Assembly (NCBI RefSeq): GCF_009720725.1
Contig: NZ_WNKT01000009.1
Location: 49,958 to 113,957 of the forward strand
DNA length: 64,000 nucleotides
Reading direction: 5' to 3'
From: Allochromatium palmeri
GTDB taxonomy: Bacteria; Pseudomonadota; Gammaproteobacteria; Chromatiales; Chromatiaceae
Shown: in pieces, positions 27,830 to 36,838 of the stretch
Position numbering within the stretch: position 1 is the stretch's first letter
Layout of the letters: every line of letters begins with the position of its first letter
Notes under the pieces: model-generated
Told to the model about the DNA's origin: nothing
The model's input: the letters and a program-made list of their open reading frames with translations, nothing else
Database searches by the model: none
Program-made: the position numbers and the translations under genes

Positions 27830-28939
27830 TCAGGATTTGGCGCGTGGCTCAGCCGGTATGGCCGGAAGCGGCGGCATGACCTCGGCGTTCTGTCCGCGAT
27901 GGCGCAAGGTGTGATCCATGAGCACCAGCGCCAGCATGGCCTCGGCGATGGGCGTGGCGCGGATACCGACACAGGGATCGTGCCGACCCTTGGTGACGAC
28001 CTCGACCGCCGAACCATCGCGACCGATGGTCTGGCCCGGTAGTCGAATGCTGGAGGTCGGCTTGAGCGCGATGCGAGCGACGATGTCCTGGCCCGTGGAG
28101 ATGCCGCCGAGGATGCCGCCGGCGTTGTTCGACAGGAAGCCTTCCGGGGTCATGGGATCACGGTGTTCCGTGCCCTTCTGTTCGATACAGCCGAAGCCGG
28201 CGCCGATCTCCACGCCCTTGACGGCGTTGATGCTCATGAGCGCATGGGCGATGTCGGCGTCGAGCCGGTCGAAGATCGGCTCGCCAAGTCCGGTCGGCAG
28301 GCCCGAGGCGACCACGGTCACGGCCGCGCCGATCGAGTCACCCGACTTGCGCAGTGCATCCATGTAGGTCTCCAGCTCCGGGACCGTCTCGGCACAGGGC
28401 CAGAAGAAGGGATTGTGCTCGACCTGCTCCCAGTCGAAGCCGCGCGGGCGCAGCGGACCGAGCTGAGAGAGATGGCCGCGAATCCGGATTCCGAGCCGCT
28501 CGGCCAGATATTTTTTGGCGATGGCGCCGGCGGCGACCCGGATCGCGGTCTCGCGCGCCGAGGAGCGCCCGCCGCCGCGATAGTCGCGCACGCCGTATTT
28601 CTGGTCGTAGCTGTAATCGGCGTGACCCGGCCGATAACGGCCGGCGATCTCAGAATAGTCGTGCGAGCGTTGATCCTCGTTGCGGATCAGGAGTCCGATC
28701 GGCGTGCCTGTGGTGCGGCCCTCGAACACGCCGGAGAGGATCTCGACGCTGTCGGACTCGCGCCTCTGGGTGGTGTGGCGCGACTGTCCCGGCTTGCGCC
28801 GGTCGAGATCAAGCTGCAAATCCGCGGCTGTCAGTTCCAGGCCGGGCGGACAGCCATCAACGATGCCGCCGAGCGCCGGGCCATGACTCTCACCAAAGGT
28901 GGTGACGACAAAACTCCTGCCAAAGCTGTTACCGGACAT
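27830..28939 (-). CDS. aroC: Chorismate synthase
   Basis: AroC makes chorismate from EPSP using reduced FMN. The 369-residue product has [19 protein letters not shown] at the start, [25 protein letters not shown], the [12 protein letters not shown] motif and the C-terminal [11 protein letters not shown]. All family signatures are present and length is normal. It lies 2 bases downstream of tolC on the same strand. Confidence 0.98.
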   Translation of the reverse strand: MSGNSFGRSFVVTTFGESHGPALGGIVDGCPPGLELTAADLQLDLDRRKPGQSRHTTQRRESDSVEILSGVFEGRTTGTPIGLLIRNEDQRSHDYSEIAGRYRPGHADYSYDQKYGVRDYRGGGRSSARETAIRVAAGAIAKKYLAERLGIRIRGHLSQLGPLRPRGFDWEQVEHNPFFWPCAETVPELETYMDALRKSGDSIGAAVTVVASGLPTGLGEPIFDRLDADIAHALMSINAVKGVEIGAGFGCIEQKGTEHRDPMTPEGFLSNNAGGILGGISTGQDIVARIALKPTSSIRLPGQTIGRDGSAVEVVTKGRHDPCVGIRATPIAEAMLALVLMDHTLRHRGQNAEVMPPLPAIPAEPRAKS

Positions 28940-28941
28940 GA

Positions 28942-30288
28942 TCAGTAGGCCGGCGGCGGAATCGTGTCATTGGGATCGAGCCAGGCGTTGCCCTTGGCCA
29001 GCACGTCGCGGCTCAGGGTGCTGGTCGCCTGATGGAGTTTGACACCATTGATGATGTAGTCGTAGCGGGCGCTCATGTAGTCGTACTCGGCCTGGAACAG
29101 GTTGCGCTGGGCGTTGAGCACGTCGACCTGGGTGCGGGTGCCGACTTCCAGTCCGGCCTGGGTCGATTCGAGCGCCGAGCGCGCCGAGACGATGGCCGCC
29201 TGCCGTGCCTTGACGTCCTCGATGCTGGAGAGGATGCCGCGGAAGGCATCCTTGACCTGCTGGTCGACCTGACGGCGCACCTGGTCGAGCCGATCCTGGG
29301 TGGCGCGATACTTGTAGCCGGCCTCGCGGGTTCTGGAGGTGACGGCACCGCCCTGGAAAATGGGCACGTTCAGCGACAGACCCACAAATCCGGTCTCGGC
29401 ATCCGTGCCATACTGGGCCGCTGAGCGCGCAACGTCATAACCGGCCTGCAAGTCGAGATTGGGAAAATGGCCTGAACGCTCGATCTCGATGCTGGCCTTC
29501 GCGGCGTTGACTGACTCGATCGCCGCCAGAATGCCGTAGTTGGAGCGAATGGCCGTGGTCGCCCAGGCATCGATGTCGTTCGGCTCAGGCGGGGACAGCG
29601 GCAGCTTTTCGCCGAGACGTGCGAGCGGTACCTTGATCGGACCGACGATGGTGCGCAGTGCTTCCCAGGCGTTGTCGAGCAGGTTCTTGGCGTTGATGAG
29701 ATCGGCGCGTGACTTGTCGTAGGCGGCCTGACTCTCGTTGACATCGGTGATGGCGACCAGACCGACCTCGAAGCGCTGCCTGGATTGCTCCAGTTGGCGC
29801 TCATCGGCGCGCACCAGCGCCTCGCGCACGGTCACGGCATCGGCCATGCGCAGCACGTCGAAATACGCTTGGGTGGTCTTGACCATGAGTCCGATCTGGG
29901 CATCGCGATACTCGGCCTCGGCCTGAGCGATGACACTGTCGGCCTGCCCGAGCGTCATCCAGTTGGCGCGATTGTAGAGACTCTGACTGACGACGGCCTG
30001 GATCTGCTGGGTGTCGTAACGATCGGTGCGATCACCCAGGTTGCCACCGCGCGAGTCGAGGTCATAGAAATTGGCATCACCCTGAACACTGAGACTCGGC
30101 AGGAGCAGCGAACGCGCCTGTGGCTTGATCTCGCGGGTGGCAAAAAGCATCTGCTCGGCCTCGCGTAATGTCGGGTCGCTCACCACGGCCATGTCGTAGA
30201 TCTGAAGCAGATCCTCCGCCAGCGCCGGGGACAGCGAGCCGCACAGCAGCAACGGGATCAGGGCCGGAAGCATTCTCCTCATGAACAT
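28942..30288 (-). CDS. tolC: TolC-family outer-membrane channel
   Basis: TolC is the trimeric outer-membrane exit duct of efflux pumps and type I secretion. From ATG 30288 the product is 448 residues, with a signal peptide ([19 protein letters not shown]) and two repeated helical halves: [20 protein letters not shown] opens the first, and [23 protein letters not shown] residues ([14 protein letters not shown]) and [15 protein letters not shown] mark the paired helices. ATG 30288 has AAGGAAA just upstream; the open frame continues further but has no signal peptide. No pump subunits are adjacent, as is usual for a shared TolC. Confidence 0.93.
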   Translation of the reverse strand: MFMRRMLPALIPLLLCGSLSPALAEDLLQIYDMAVVSDPTLREAEQMLFATREIKPQARSLLLPSLSVQGDANFYDLDSRGGNLGDRTDRYDTQQIQAVVSQSLYNRANWMTLGQADSVIAQAEAEYRDAQIGLMVKTTQAYFDVLRMADAVTVREALVRADERQLEQSRQRFEVGLVAITDVNESQAAYDKSRADLINAKNLLDNAWEALRTIVGPIKVPLARLGEKLPLSPPEPNDIDAWATTAIRSNYGILAAIESVNAAKASIEIERSGHFPNLDLQAGYDVARSAAQYGTDAETGFVGLSLNVPIFQGGAVTSRTREAGYKYRATQDRLDQVRRQVDQQVKDAFRGILSSIEDVKARQAAIVSARSALESTQAGLEVGTRTQVDVLNAQRNLFQAEYDYMSARYDYIINGVKLHQATSTLSRDVLAKGNAWLDPNDTIPPPAY

Positions 30289-30410
30289 GGGTTTCCTTGC
30301 AAACGGGCCGGACGCCCGAGAAGATGAGTTTAAGGGCTGAGTATAGGGGACAAGTGGCCCTGCCCTCAATCGGACCCGGTCGACGCCAGTGCGCATCAGG
30401 GTCGAATCAA

Positions 30411-31379
30411 TCAGTTTCCCCACAGGACATGATCGACGTATTGCTTGATTTTTTTGTGGCCCGGCGTGTCGATGGTCGTGAATTGGAGATTGGTGCGGAA
30501 CTGATCCCGATCCCTGTTCGACTGTGATCGCAGAACCCGCGCATAGACCTCGACCTGGACCTCCAGACCGAACTCGGGCGCAAGCGACATCAATACTTCG
30601 GAATACGGCGGCAAGGCCACCGGCATGTCCACGCACAGCCCGAAGTATCCCATGTCGTTGACCTGGCCGACGAAACGCTCAGGCAGGATGCGCTTGTCCT
30701 CGACGCGCTGGAAGACGGCTGGAAAATCGACCAGGATCCGGGGTGTCTTGCGGATCTCGACGGTCGGAACGCGCAACAGCCGCGGCTCATTGACGGCCTT
30801 GAGTTCGTAGAGCATCACGGGCGCTGAGCGCCCCTTGACCTGGACCTCGTTGACGCTGCCCACCTGCACGGCGTTACCGGCGGCGTGATAGGTCGCCTCG
30901 CTCAGCAGGATCTGGCCGCGCAGGGCATAGCCCTCGATGCGCGAGGCCAGATTGACTGGGTTGCCGATGACTGTGTATTCATTGTAGACATCCGAGCCGA
31001 AGCAACCGGCCATCACATCGCCGGTGCTCAACGCGATGCCGGCATAGAGACGAGGCTCGCCGCGCAGTTCGCTCTGATGGTTCAGATCGATCATGCCCAA
31101 CTGCATCTCGACCGCGCAGTTCAAGGCACGGACCAGATCATCGGGACGGCGTGTCGGTACACCGAAGACGGCCATGACCGAGTCGCCCATGAGCTTGTCG
31201 ACCAGACCGCCATGGCGATCGATGATCTTGGCCATGAGTCCGAAGAATCGATTGAGCAGGTCGACCATCAGCGTCGGCGAGACCGAGTCCATCAAGGCGG
31301 AGAAGCCGCGCAGATCGGCGATGAGGATGGTTGCCTGGGTGCCAACGATTGGATGGGATTTGCGCATATCGAAATCCAT
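30411..31379 (-). CDS. Class III nucleotide cyclase fused to a PilZ domain
   Basis: The 322-residue soluble product joins two signalling domains. Residues about 12-195 form a class III cyclase: metal-binding Asp22 (LIADLRGFS) and Asp66 (DKLMGDSVMAVFG), and transition-state Asn and Arg in NPVNLASRIEG. The base-selecting Asp of IGD is replaced by Asn (VIGNPVN), so substrate choice is open. Residues about 205-320 form a PilZ domain with RKTPR (RxxxR) and DMGYFG (DxGxxG; the usual Ser is Gly). This suggests a cyclase whose output is controlled by c-di-GMP. It lies downstream of nothing cotranscribed, and is divergent from the gene at 31469. Confidence 0.85.
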   Translation of the reverse strand: MDFDMRKSHPIVGTQATILIADLRGFSALMDSVSPTLMVDLLNRFFGLMAKIIDRHGGLVDKLMGDSVMAVFGVPTRRPDDLVRALNCAVEMQLGMIDLNHQSELRGEPRLYAGIALSTGDVMAGCFGSDVYNEYTVIGNPVNLASRIEGYALRGQILLSEATYHAAGNAVQVGSVNEVQVKGRSAPVMLYELKAVNEPRLLRVPTVEIRKTPRILVDFPAVFQRVEDKRILPERFVGQVNDMGYFGLCVDMPVALPPYSEVLMSLAPEFGLEVQVEVYARVLRSQSNRDRDQFRTNLQFTTIDTPGHKKIKQYVDHVLWGN

Positions 31380-31468
31380 AATTGACGATTTTCATGGGTT
31401 TTATGGCCTGTTCGGTTCATGCTTGAGTGCTCTATCCCTAGACCGCTGCCCAAAGAGGATACTCATCC

Positions 31469-31885
31469 ATGGACCGTTTTACACGCAACTATAGCCTGCT
31501 GCTCGGGGCCGTCCTGATCGCCGCCCTCTTCTTTTGGGCCAAATCGGCCTGGAAGCCCGAGGTCTGGAACCTGGACGACGTCCTGACCGCCGATGCAACG
31601 CTTGCCGACTATCCCTATCAATTCCGGCTGCGCGCCTTCAAGGATGGCGTGGCTGTGATCTCGACGCCGCGCTCGTCCGACTTCCCGGCTTACAGTTTCT
31701 TACAGGTCATCTATCCCAAGCTCGCGGGCAAGGCCCAGGACGATCCCGAGATGATCGCGGCCCAGCAGGGTCTCATCGATCATCAGAAACGCGCCATGGG
31801 CCTGATGCTGGCTCAACCCGGTGTCAAGAGCGTCGACTGGGAACTCGACGTCCAGTGGCTGGCCGATCACGGCGTGCATCGCTGA
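31469..31885 (+). CDS. Conserved-type membrane-anchored protein, function unknown
   Basis: The 138-residue product starts MDRFTRNYSLLLGAVLIAALFFW, a single transmembrane anchor, followed by a soluble domain of about 110 residues with no motif I recognise (YPYQFRLRAFKDGVAVISTP; LDVQWLADHGVHR). The mixed hydrophobic pattern and good ATG suggest a real gene. It is divergent from the cyclase-PilZ gene, 89 bases away, and precedes the DUF454 gene by 77 bases. No function can be given. Confidence 0.7.
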   Translation: MDRFTRNYSLLLGAVLIAALFFWAKSAWKPEVWNLDDVLTADATLADYPYQFRLRAFKDGVAVISTPRSSDFPAYSFLQVIYPKLAGKAQDDPEMIAAQQGLIDHQKRAMGLMLAQPGVKSVDWELDVQWLADHGVHR

Positions 31886-31928
31886 AATCACCGCCTTCGG
31901 AACGCAGGAATTCCTGACCAAAACAGAC

Positions 31929-31934
31929 TATAAT
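31929..31934 (+). promoter_or_regulatory. Candidate -10 element before the DUF454 gene
   Basis: A perfect TATAAT lies 29 bases upstream of the GTG start at 31963. No good -35 hexamer was found at 16-18 bases, so this is a weak call. Confidence 0.35.
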
Positions 31935-31962
31935 CGCCCCCCGAATAGCGGAGGGCCGACCA

Positions 31963-32466
31963 GTGAGAACCACCCAGCACGACCAAACGGCGGCGAGCGA
32001 GCCGCCGATTGCGAGCCGCCGTCACCATCTCTACAACATCCTGGCCTGGCTCTGCTTTGGACTTGGATTCGTCGGCATGCTGGTGCCGCTGATGCCGACG
32101 ACCGTGTTCTGGATCTGCGCCACCTGGCTGTGGCTGCGGAGTCGGCCGCACCGCGTGCGTTTTCTGATCGAGCATCCGCGCTTCGGCGAGTCCATCCGGC
32201 GCTTTCTGGAAAGCGGCGAAATCTGCCGCACCGGTAAGACCGCCGCTGTCGTCGGCATGGCCGGCAGCCTGGCGATCTGGATCGCACTCGCCACTCCGGG
32301 CTGGCCCTTTATCCTGCTGGTCGGCGGTATCCTGGCCCTGGTCGCGCTCTGGATTCTCACCCGCCCCGAAGGACCACGCCCGGCACCCGCGCCGACCCAG
32401 ATGGCCGTCACCCTGGACACCGACGCCTGGGCGCGCGCCAAACCGCCCGCCAATCCGCCGGGTTAG
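31963..32466 (+). CDS. DUF454 (YbaN-like) inner-membrane protein
   Basis: The 167-residue product has three or four hydrophobic helices and the DUF454 hallmark LGFVGMLVPLMPTTVFWICATWLW followed by SRPHRVRFLIEHPRFGE. YbaN-type proteins are inner-membrane proteins of unknown function. GTG 31963 is preceded by GGAGG at 8 bases. The C-terminal 35 residues are Pro/Ala-rich and cytoplasmic or periplasmic tail. It is followed after 11 bases by the chelatase gene. Confidence 0.85.
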   Translation: MRTTQHDQTAASEPPIASRRHHLYNILAWLCFGLGFVGMLVPLMPTTVFWICATWLWLRSRPHRVRFLIEHPRFGESIRRFLESGEICRTGKTAAVVGMAGSLAIWIALATPGWPFILLVGGILALVALWILTRPEGPRPAPAPTQMAVTLDTDAWARAKPPANPPG

Positions 32467-32477
32467 GTGACTCAGGC

Positions 32478-33287
32478 ATGCGTTCGATTCTGCTGGTCGA
32501 CAATGGTTCGAGCCGTCCGGATTCGACCCTGAATCTACGCCGGATCGCCGCCCGACTCGCTGAGCGTGTCGGCGAGCCGATCCGCCCCGTCTCGCTGCTG
32601 CATGCCGATCGCGTGGCGCCTGAACACCTCGCTGGTCAGCCAGCCGAGATCCTGGCGCCTACGCTGCGACATCTGGTGAGCGCGGGCGAACGGGAGCTGG
32701 TCATCCTGCCGCTGTTCTTCGGCCCCAGCCGCGCCCTCACCCAGTTCGTTCCTGAACTCGCCGCTGAGGTGGCTGCCGAACTCGGCCATTTCCAGCTCGA
32801 AACGACGCCCGAACTCTGTCCACTGCCCGCTGGCGAGCCGCGTCTGATCGAAATCCTGGCCGACAACCTCACGGCGGCGGCGACCAAGGCCGCCATCACG
32901 CCGAAACGGGTGGTGTTGGTGGATCATGGATCGCCGATCCCGGAAGTCACGGCGGTTCGCCGCTGGCTGGCGGGCGGACTTGCCGAGCGGCTTGGTGCCG
33001 CTGTCCGACTGGAGGAGGCGGTGATGGAGCGCCGTCCTGGGCCTGACTATGACTTCAATGGCCCGCTGCTCGAAGACAGCCTGACCCGTCTGGCCGAGGA
33101 AGATGGCACAACGCCGATCCTGCTTTCGATGCTGTTTCTATCGGCGGGACGACATGCCGGAGCCGGAGGCGACATCGCCCGGATCTGCGCCGGCGTCGCC
33201 GCGCGCTTTCCGCGCCTGCGTATCGCGGTCGCGCCGCTGGTTGGCGAACATCCCGGATTGATCGGGATTCTCGCCAGCCGTCTCTGA
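32478..33287 (+). CDS. CbiX/SirB-family chelatase (tandem-repeat type)
   Basis: A 269-residue protein of two CbiX-like halves. Members insert Co2+ or Fe2+ into sirohydrochlorin for cobalamin, siroheme or related tetrapyrroles. The second half has VVLVDHGSPIPEV and MLFLSAGRHAGAGGDI, both with metal-binding His. In the first half the usual HGS is NGS (LLVDNGSSRP), so its His is lost. Siroheme is needed by dissimilatory sulfite reductase in purple sulfur bacteria, but the metal used cannot be told. Convergent with the oxidoreductase gene, 8 bases apart. Confidence 0.82.
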   Translation: MRSILLVDNGSSRPDSTLNLRRIAARLAERVGEPIRPVSLLHADRVAPEHLAGQPAEILAPTLRHLVSAGERELVILPLFFGPSRALTQFVPELAAEVAAELGHFQLETTPELCPLPAGEPRLIEILADNLTAAATKAAITPKRVVLVDHGSPIPEVTAVRRWLAGGLAERLGAAVRLEEAVMERRPGPDYDFNGPLLEDSLTRLAEEDGTTPILLSMLFLSAGRHAGAGGDIARICAGVAARFPRLRIAVAPLVGEHPGLIGILASRL

Positions 33288-33295
33288 ACCGAGTC

Positions 33296-34276
33296 TCAGA
33301 CGCTCGATGCCGCGATGCGATCGCGCACTTCGAGCGCCACTTCGAGCGCCCTGAGTCCTGTCTGACCATCGACCAGCGGTCGCCCGCCTTCGCGCACCAC
33401 GCGCGCGAATTCGGCCAATTCCAGATCCAGCGGCTTGATGGGATCGATCTGGAGACGCTCGCGCATGATCTCAGGGCGCGCGCCCTCCTCGATCAAGCGC
33501 GGCTCGGCCAGATCGATCGTCTGTTTGACGAAGTCGAGCGACAGATAGCGCCCGGACTGAAAGACCCGAATCCGCCGCGTCGTCTGGTCCGAGACGCGAC
33601 TGGCGACCACATTGGCGACCGTGCCGTTGGCGAACTCCAGCCGGGCGTTGGCGATATCGACGTGTTCGGTGAGGATCGAGGCGCCGACGGCTGAGATATG
33701 ACGGATCTCGGCATCGACCAGCGACAGGATGATGTCGAGGTCGTGGATCATCAGATCCGAGACCACATCGACATCGGTCGCGCGCTCGACGAAACCGCCC
33801 ATGCGCTGCGCTTCGATATAGCGTGGCTCGCGAATGCGATGGGCAAGCGCCATGACACCGGCGTTGAAGCGCTCGACATGGCCGATCTGGAGGATGGCGC
33901 CATGCTCTCTGGCCAGACGCACGATCTCGGCGCCCTCCTCGCGCGTGGCGGCGATGGGCTTTTCGAGCAGGACATGGATGCCGCGCGTGAGAAACGGCTC
34001 GGCGGCGGCCAGATGCGCGCTCGTCGGCACCACGACACTGACGGCATCGACGCGATCAAGCAGATCGTCGGGACGCGCATAGGCCGTGCAGCCGGCTTCC
34101 TCAGCGACCGAGGCGGCGCGTTCAGCATCGGTATCGACGACACCGACGAGTTCGACCTCGGGCAGACGCGAATAGATGAGGGCATGGAATCGGCCGAGAT
34201 AGCCGACGCCGATCACGGCGACTCTCAGTCGGGTGTCGTGGGTATCGAGTGACATGGAACTCATCCAAGCGTGCAT
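33296..34276 (-). CDS. Gfo/Idh/MocA-family oxidoreductase
   Basis: The 326-residue product is a NAD(P)-dependent dehydrogenase of the Gfo/Idh/MocA family: Rossmann motif VAVIGVGYLGRFHA near the start, HVLLEKPIAATREEG at about 105-120, and the C-terminal alpha/beta domain. Related genes occur beside lipid A genes, but none is here. The start is uncertain: ATG codons at 34276, 34264 and 34255 are all possible, and the last best fits the domain start. The substrate cannot be named. Confidence 0.82.
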   Translation of the reverse strand: MHAWMSSMSLDTHDTRLRVAVIGVGYLGRFHALIYSRLPEVELVGVVDTDAERAASVAEEAGCTAYARPDDLLDRVDAVSVVVPTSAHLAAAEPFLTRGIHVLLEKPIAATREEGAEIVRLAREHGAILQIGHVERFNAGVMALAHRIREPRYIEAQRMGGFVERATDVDVVSDLMIHDLDIILSLVDAEIRHISAVGASILTEHVDIANARLEFANGTVANVVASRVSDQTTRRIRVFQSGRYLSLDFVKQTIDLAEPRLIEEGARPEIMRERLQIDPIKPLDLELAEFARVVREGGRPLVDGQTGLRALEVALEVRDRIAASSV

Positions 34277-34325
34277 GCAAGAGGGAACGCCAGCGGAGAC
34301 CGAACGGCGTTCCGGCTCGTTAGGA

Positions 34326-34496
34326 TCAACCGCCGATGGAACCGGCGTCCGGCGACTGCACCGCGACCTCGCTGTGATCGACTGGCGTACAGGCGATCAG
34401 CTGATAGCTGATGGTGGCACACAGGCCCACGATGACGAAGAACATCAGCAAAATGAGCGGATCGGGCCTTCGATGAAGCCGCTTCCTGTAGATCAT
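34326..34496 (-). CDS. Small membrane protein of 56 residues, unknown function
   Basis: A short minus-strand gene between the oxidoreductase and apaG. The predicted protein has a basic N-terminus (MIYRKRLHRRPDP), one transmembrane segment (LILLMFFVIVGLCATISYQL) and a short acidic tail after a Cys (IACTPVDHSE). ATG 34496 is preceded by AGAGG at 8 bases. Basic-in topology puts the tail in the periplasm. Its reality rests on the ribosome site and the coherent topology; no homologue is recognised. Confidence 0.55.
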   Translation of the reverse strand: MIYRKRLHRRPDPLILLMFFVIVGLCATISYQLIACTPVDHSEVAVQSPDAGSIGG

Positions 34497-34654
34497 CTAA
34501 CCGCCTCTGAATTTCAAGTAAGTTTTCAGCAATATTCTACAACTATCTCAAAATGCGACAAGGTCGCCACGCTTTTCGGTCGGATCGGACTCCGCAACGC
34601 GCCGGGTCGGTATATCATTCCCCGATCCAGCGTCCGTCATTCCAGGAGACGACC

Positions 34655-35026
34655 TTGAGCGACTATCTCATCGCGATCTCGGCCCAGAGTCAGTATCAGC
34701 CGGATCAATCTTCGCCGGAAGAACAGCGTTACGTTTTTGCATACACCATCACAATCGAGAATCGTGGCGCCAGACCAGCGCGACTGCTCGACCGGCATTG
34801 GATCATCACCGACGCCAATGGTCAGGTCCAGGAAGTGCGCGGTCAGGGCGTGGTCGGCGAGCAACCGCATCTGCGACCGGGCGAAGCCTTCAAGTACACC
34901 AGCGGCGCCATCTTGACCACGCCGCTCGGCAGCATGCACGGCCACTATGGAATGATCGGCGATGATGGCACCCGCTTTGAAGCGCGCATTGCGGCCTTCT
35001 CACTGACCTCGACGCGGCTGCACTGA
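34655..35026 (+). CDS. apaG: ApaG protein
   Basis: ApaG is a small Fn3-like protein linked to ApaH; its biochemical role is poorly defined. The 123-residue product has VFAYTITIENRGARPARLLDRHWIITD and GQGVVGEQPHLRPGEAFKYTSGA, the family core with the GxGxxG-like loop. The start is TTG at 34655: AGGAG lies 6 bases upstream and the length then matches E. coli ApaG. ApaH follows after 28 bases, as in most gammaproteobacteria. The 158 bases before it include an AT-rich stretch that may hold its promoter. Confidence 0.93.
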   Translation: MSDYLIAISAQSQYQPDQSSPEEQRYVFAYTITIENRGARPARLLDRHWIITDANGQVQEVRGQGVVGEQPHLRPGEAFKYTSGAILTTPLGSMHGHYGMIGDDGTRFEARIAAFSLTSTRLH

Positions 35027-35054
35027 GTCGATCGGTTCGCGGAGTCGACTCCAG

Positions 35055-35891
35055 ATGCCTATTTATGCGATTGGCGACCTCCAGGGCTGTCACGCCGAAC
35101 TCGAACGCCTGCTCGACCGTCTCGACTTCGATCCAGGCGTCGATCGACTCTGGTTTGCCGGCGATCTGGTCAACCGTGGTCCAGATTCATTGGCGGTGCT
35201 GCGCCAGGTGCGCGCGCTCGGCGATTCGGCCATCGTGGTGCTCGGCAATCACGATCTGCATCTGCTGGCTGTAGCCGCCGGCAACGCCAAGCACTCGAAA
35301 AAAAGCACCCTGGGCGCGATTCTGCGCGCGCCGGATCGCGACGAACTGCTCGAATGGCTGCGTCATCAGCCTCTGCTGCATCACGACCCTGACTTGGGTC
35401 TGACGCTCGTCCATGCCGGGCTGCCGCCCCAATGGGATCTGGCGCAGGCCCGCGCCTGCGCCGGCGAGCTGGAGACCAGGCTGCGCGCAGACGATTACGG
35501 CGACTTCATGCACGCCATGTACGGCAACGAACCGGCACGCTGGTCACCGGATCTCAGGGGTATCGAGCGGCAGCGTTTCATCACCAACGCCCTGACCCGG
35601 CTGCGCTTCTGCACCCCGGACGGTACCCTGGCGCTCAAAGAGAAGGGCGAGATCGGCAGCCAGGCGCCCGGTCTGTTGCCCTGGTTTCAGGTTCCGGGCC
35701 GGCGCACGCGCGCCGACCGGGTCATCTTCGGCCACTGGTCGGCGCTCGGCTACTGGAGCGGCGAGAACGTCTGGGCGATCGACAGCGGCTGTCTCTGGGG
35801 CGGCGCGCTCACCGCGCTCCGGCTCGACCGCGAGCCGCTGGAGCCGATCCAGATCGACTGCGCCGGTTATCTGCACCCTGGGCGGGACTGA
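35055..35891 (+). CDS. apaH: Symmetrical bis(5'-nucleosyl)-tetraphosphatase
   Basis: ApaH hydrolyses Ap4A to two ADP and removes nucleoside-tetraphosphate RNA caps. The 278-residue product has the metallophosphatase motifs YAIGDLQGCHAELERLLD, GDLVNRGPDSL and LGNHDLHLLAV, and later VHAGLPPQWDL. All metal ligands are present and length is normal. It converges with folA, 5 bases between stops. Confidence 0.97.
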   Translation: MPIYAIGDLQGCHAELERLLDRLDFDPGVDRLWFAGDLVNRGPDSLAVLRQVRALGDSAIVVLGNHDLHLLAVAAGNAKHSKKSTLGAILRAPDRDELLEWLRHQPLLHHDPDLGLTLVHAGLPPQWDLAQARACAGELETRLRADDYGDFMHAMYGNEPARWSPDLRGIERQRFITNALTRLRFCTPDGTLALKEKGEIGSQAPGLLPWFQVPGRRTRADRVIFGHWSALGYWSGENVWAIDSGCLWGGALTALRLDREPLEPIQIDCAGYLHPGRD

Positions 35892-35896
35892 CGGAC

Positions 35897-36412
35897 TCAG
35901 CGACGGACCAGATCGACGAAGGTCATGGCAAAGACGTTGCGTTCGTCGGCGGCACGCGCCTCCCGCGCGATCTCGCGCCACTCAGCGGGATTCCAGGTCG
36001 GAAAACGCACATCGCCCGCGACCTGCGCCTGCACAATCGTCAAAGAGAGCCGGCTGGCCAGGGGTAGTGCCTGTGCGTAGATCGAGGCGCCGCCGACGAC
36101 CATCAGCTGGGGGTCATCGACCGCGGCGATCGCTGACTCCAGCGTCCCGAAGACTTCACAGCCTTCCGCTCGATACGCCGGATCGCGCGAGACGACCAGA
36201 TGCCGGCGGCGCGGCAGCCGGCCCGGCAGCGACTCCCAGGTTTTGCGTCCCATGAGGATGGGCTTGTCGAGCGTCAGCGCCTTGAAGTGCACCAGATCCG
36301 CCGGCAGATGCCAGGGCAGCGCGTTGTCGCGACCGATCACGCGCGTCTCGTCCATGGCCGCCACCAGCACGATGACTGGACGCTGATCCGGCGATGCAGA
36401 CTCAGACGGCAT
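35897..36412 (-). CDS. folA: Dihydrofolate reductase
   Basis: FolA reduces dihydrofolate with NADPH. The 171-residue product has MDETRVIGRDNALPWHLPADL with the proton-donating Asp in LPADLVHFK, ILMGRKTWESL and MVVGGASIYAQAL. Length is typical. It lies 12 bases downstream of rsfS on the same strand; the usual neighbours apaH/apaG are here but convergent. Confidence 0.96.
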   Translation of the reverse strand: MPSESASPDQRPVIVLVAAMDETRVIGRDNALPWHLPADLVHFKALTLDKPILMGRKTWESLPGRLPRRRHLVVSRDPAYRAEGCEVFGTLESAIAAVDDPQLMVVGGASIYAQALPLASRLSLTIVQAQVAGDVRFPTWNPAEWREIAREARAADERNVFAMTFVDLVRR

Positions 36413-36424
36413 GGAGCACGGCCC

Positions 36425-36787
36425 TCACGCCGAAACCGACGCCAGAGACGGTGCCGCCACGGGCGTCGGCGCCGACCACAGTCGCTCCAGACTGTAGAAG
36501 TCGCGCACCTTCGGCAGCATGACATGGACCACGACGCCATTGAGATCGACCAGCGCCCATTCGCCCTCGGCCAGACCCTCGGTGCCGAGCGGCGTCTCGC
36601 CGGCCTCCTTGGCGCGAAAAGCGATGGTTTCAGCGATGGCCTTCACATGGCGGTCCGAGGTGCCGGAAGCGAGGATCATGTAATCCGTCACGGCGGTCTT
36701 GCCGCGCACGTCCATAACCTGGATGTCGCGGGCTTTCATATCGTCGAGTGTTTCGAGAATCAGGTGTTTGAGTTGATCGAGCTGCAT
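36425..36787 (-). CDS. rsfS: Ribosomal silencing factor RsfS
   Basis: RsfS binds L14 of the large ribosomal subunit and blocks subunit joining in stationary phase. The 120-residue product has the family core DDMKARDIQVMDVRGKTAVTDYMILASGTS and WALVDLNGVVVHVML. It follows nadD by 51 bases; this order is conserved. The last 15 residues are variable. rlmH, the common next gene, is not here; folA is. Confidence 0.95.
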   Translation of the reverse strand: MQLDQLKHLILETLDDMKARDIQVMDVRGKTAVTDYMILASGTSDRHVKAIAETIAFRAKEAGETPLGTEGLAEGEWALVDLNGVVVHVMLPKVRDFYSLERLWSAPTPVAAPSLASVSA

Positions 36788-36838
36788 GGATTCCTCGGTG
36801 TGTAGGGAGTGACGTGTTGCAGAGCGGTTTAGGGCGGT

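Noticed and set aside
30289..30636. N-terminal extension of TolC by 116 residues
   Set aside because: It would bury the signal peptide; ATG 30288 has a good ribosome site.
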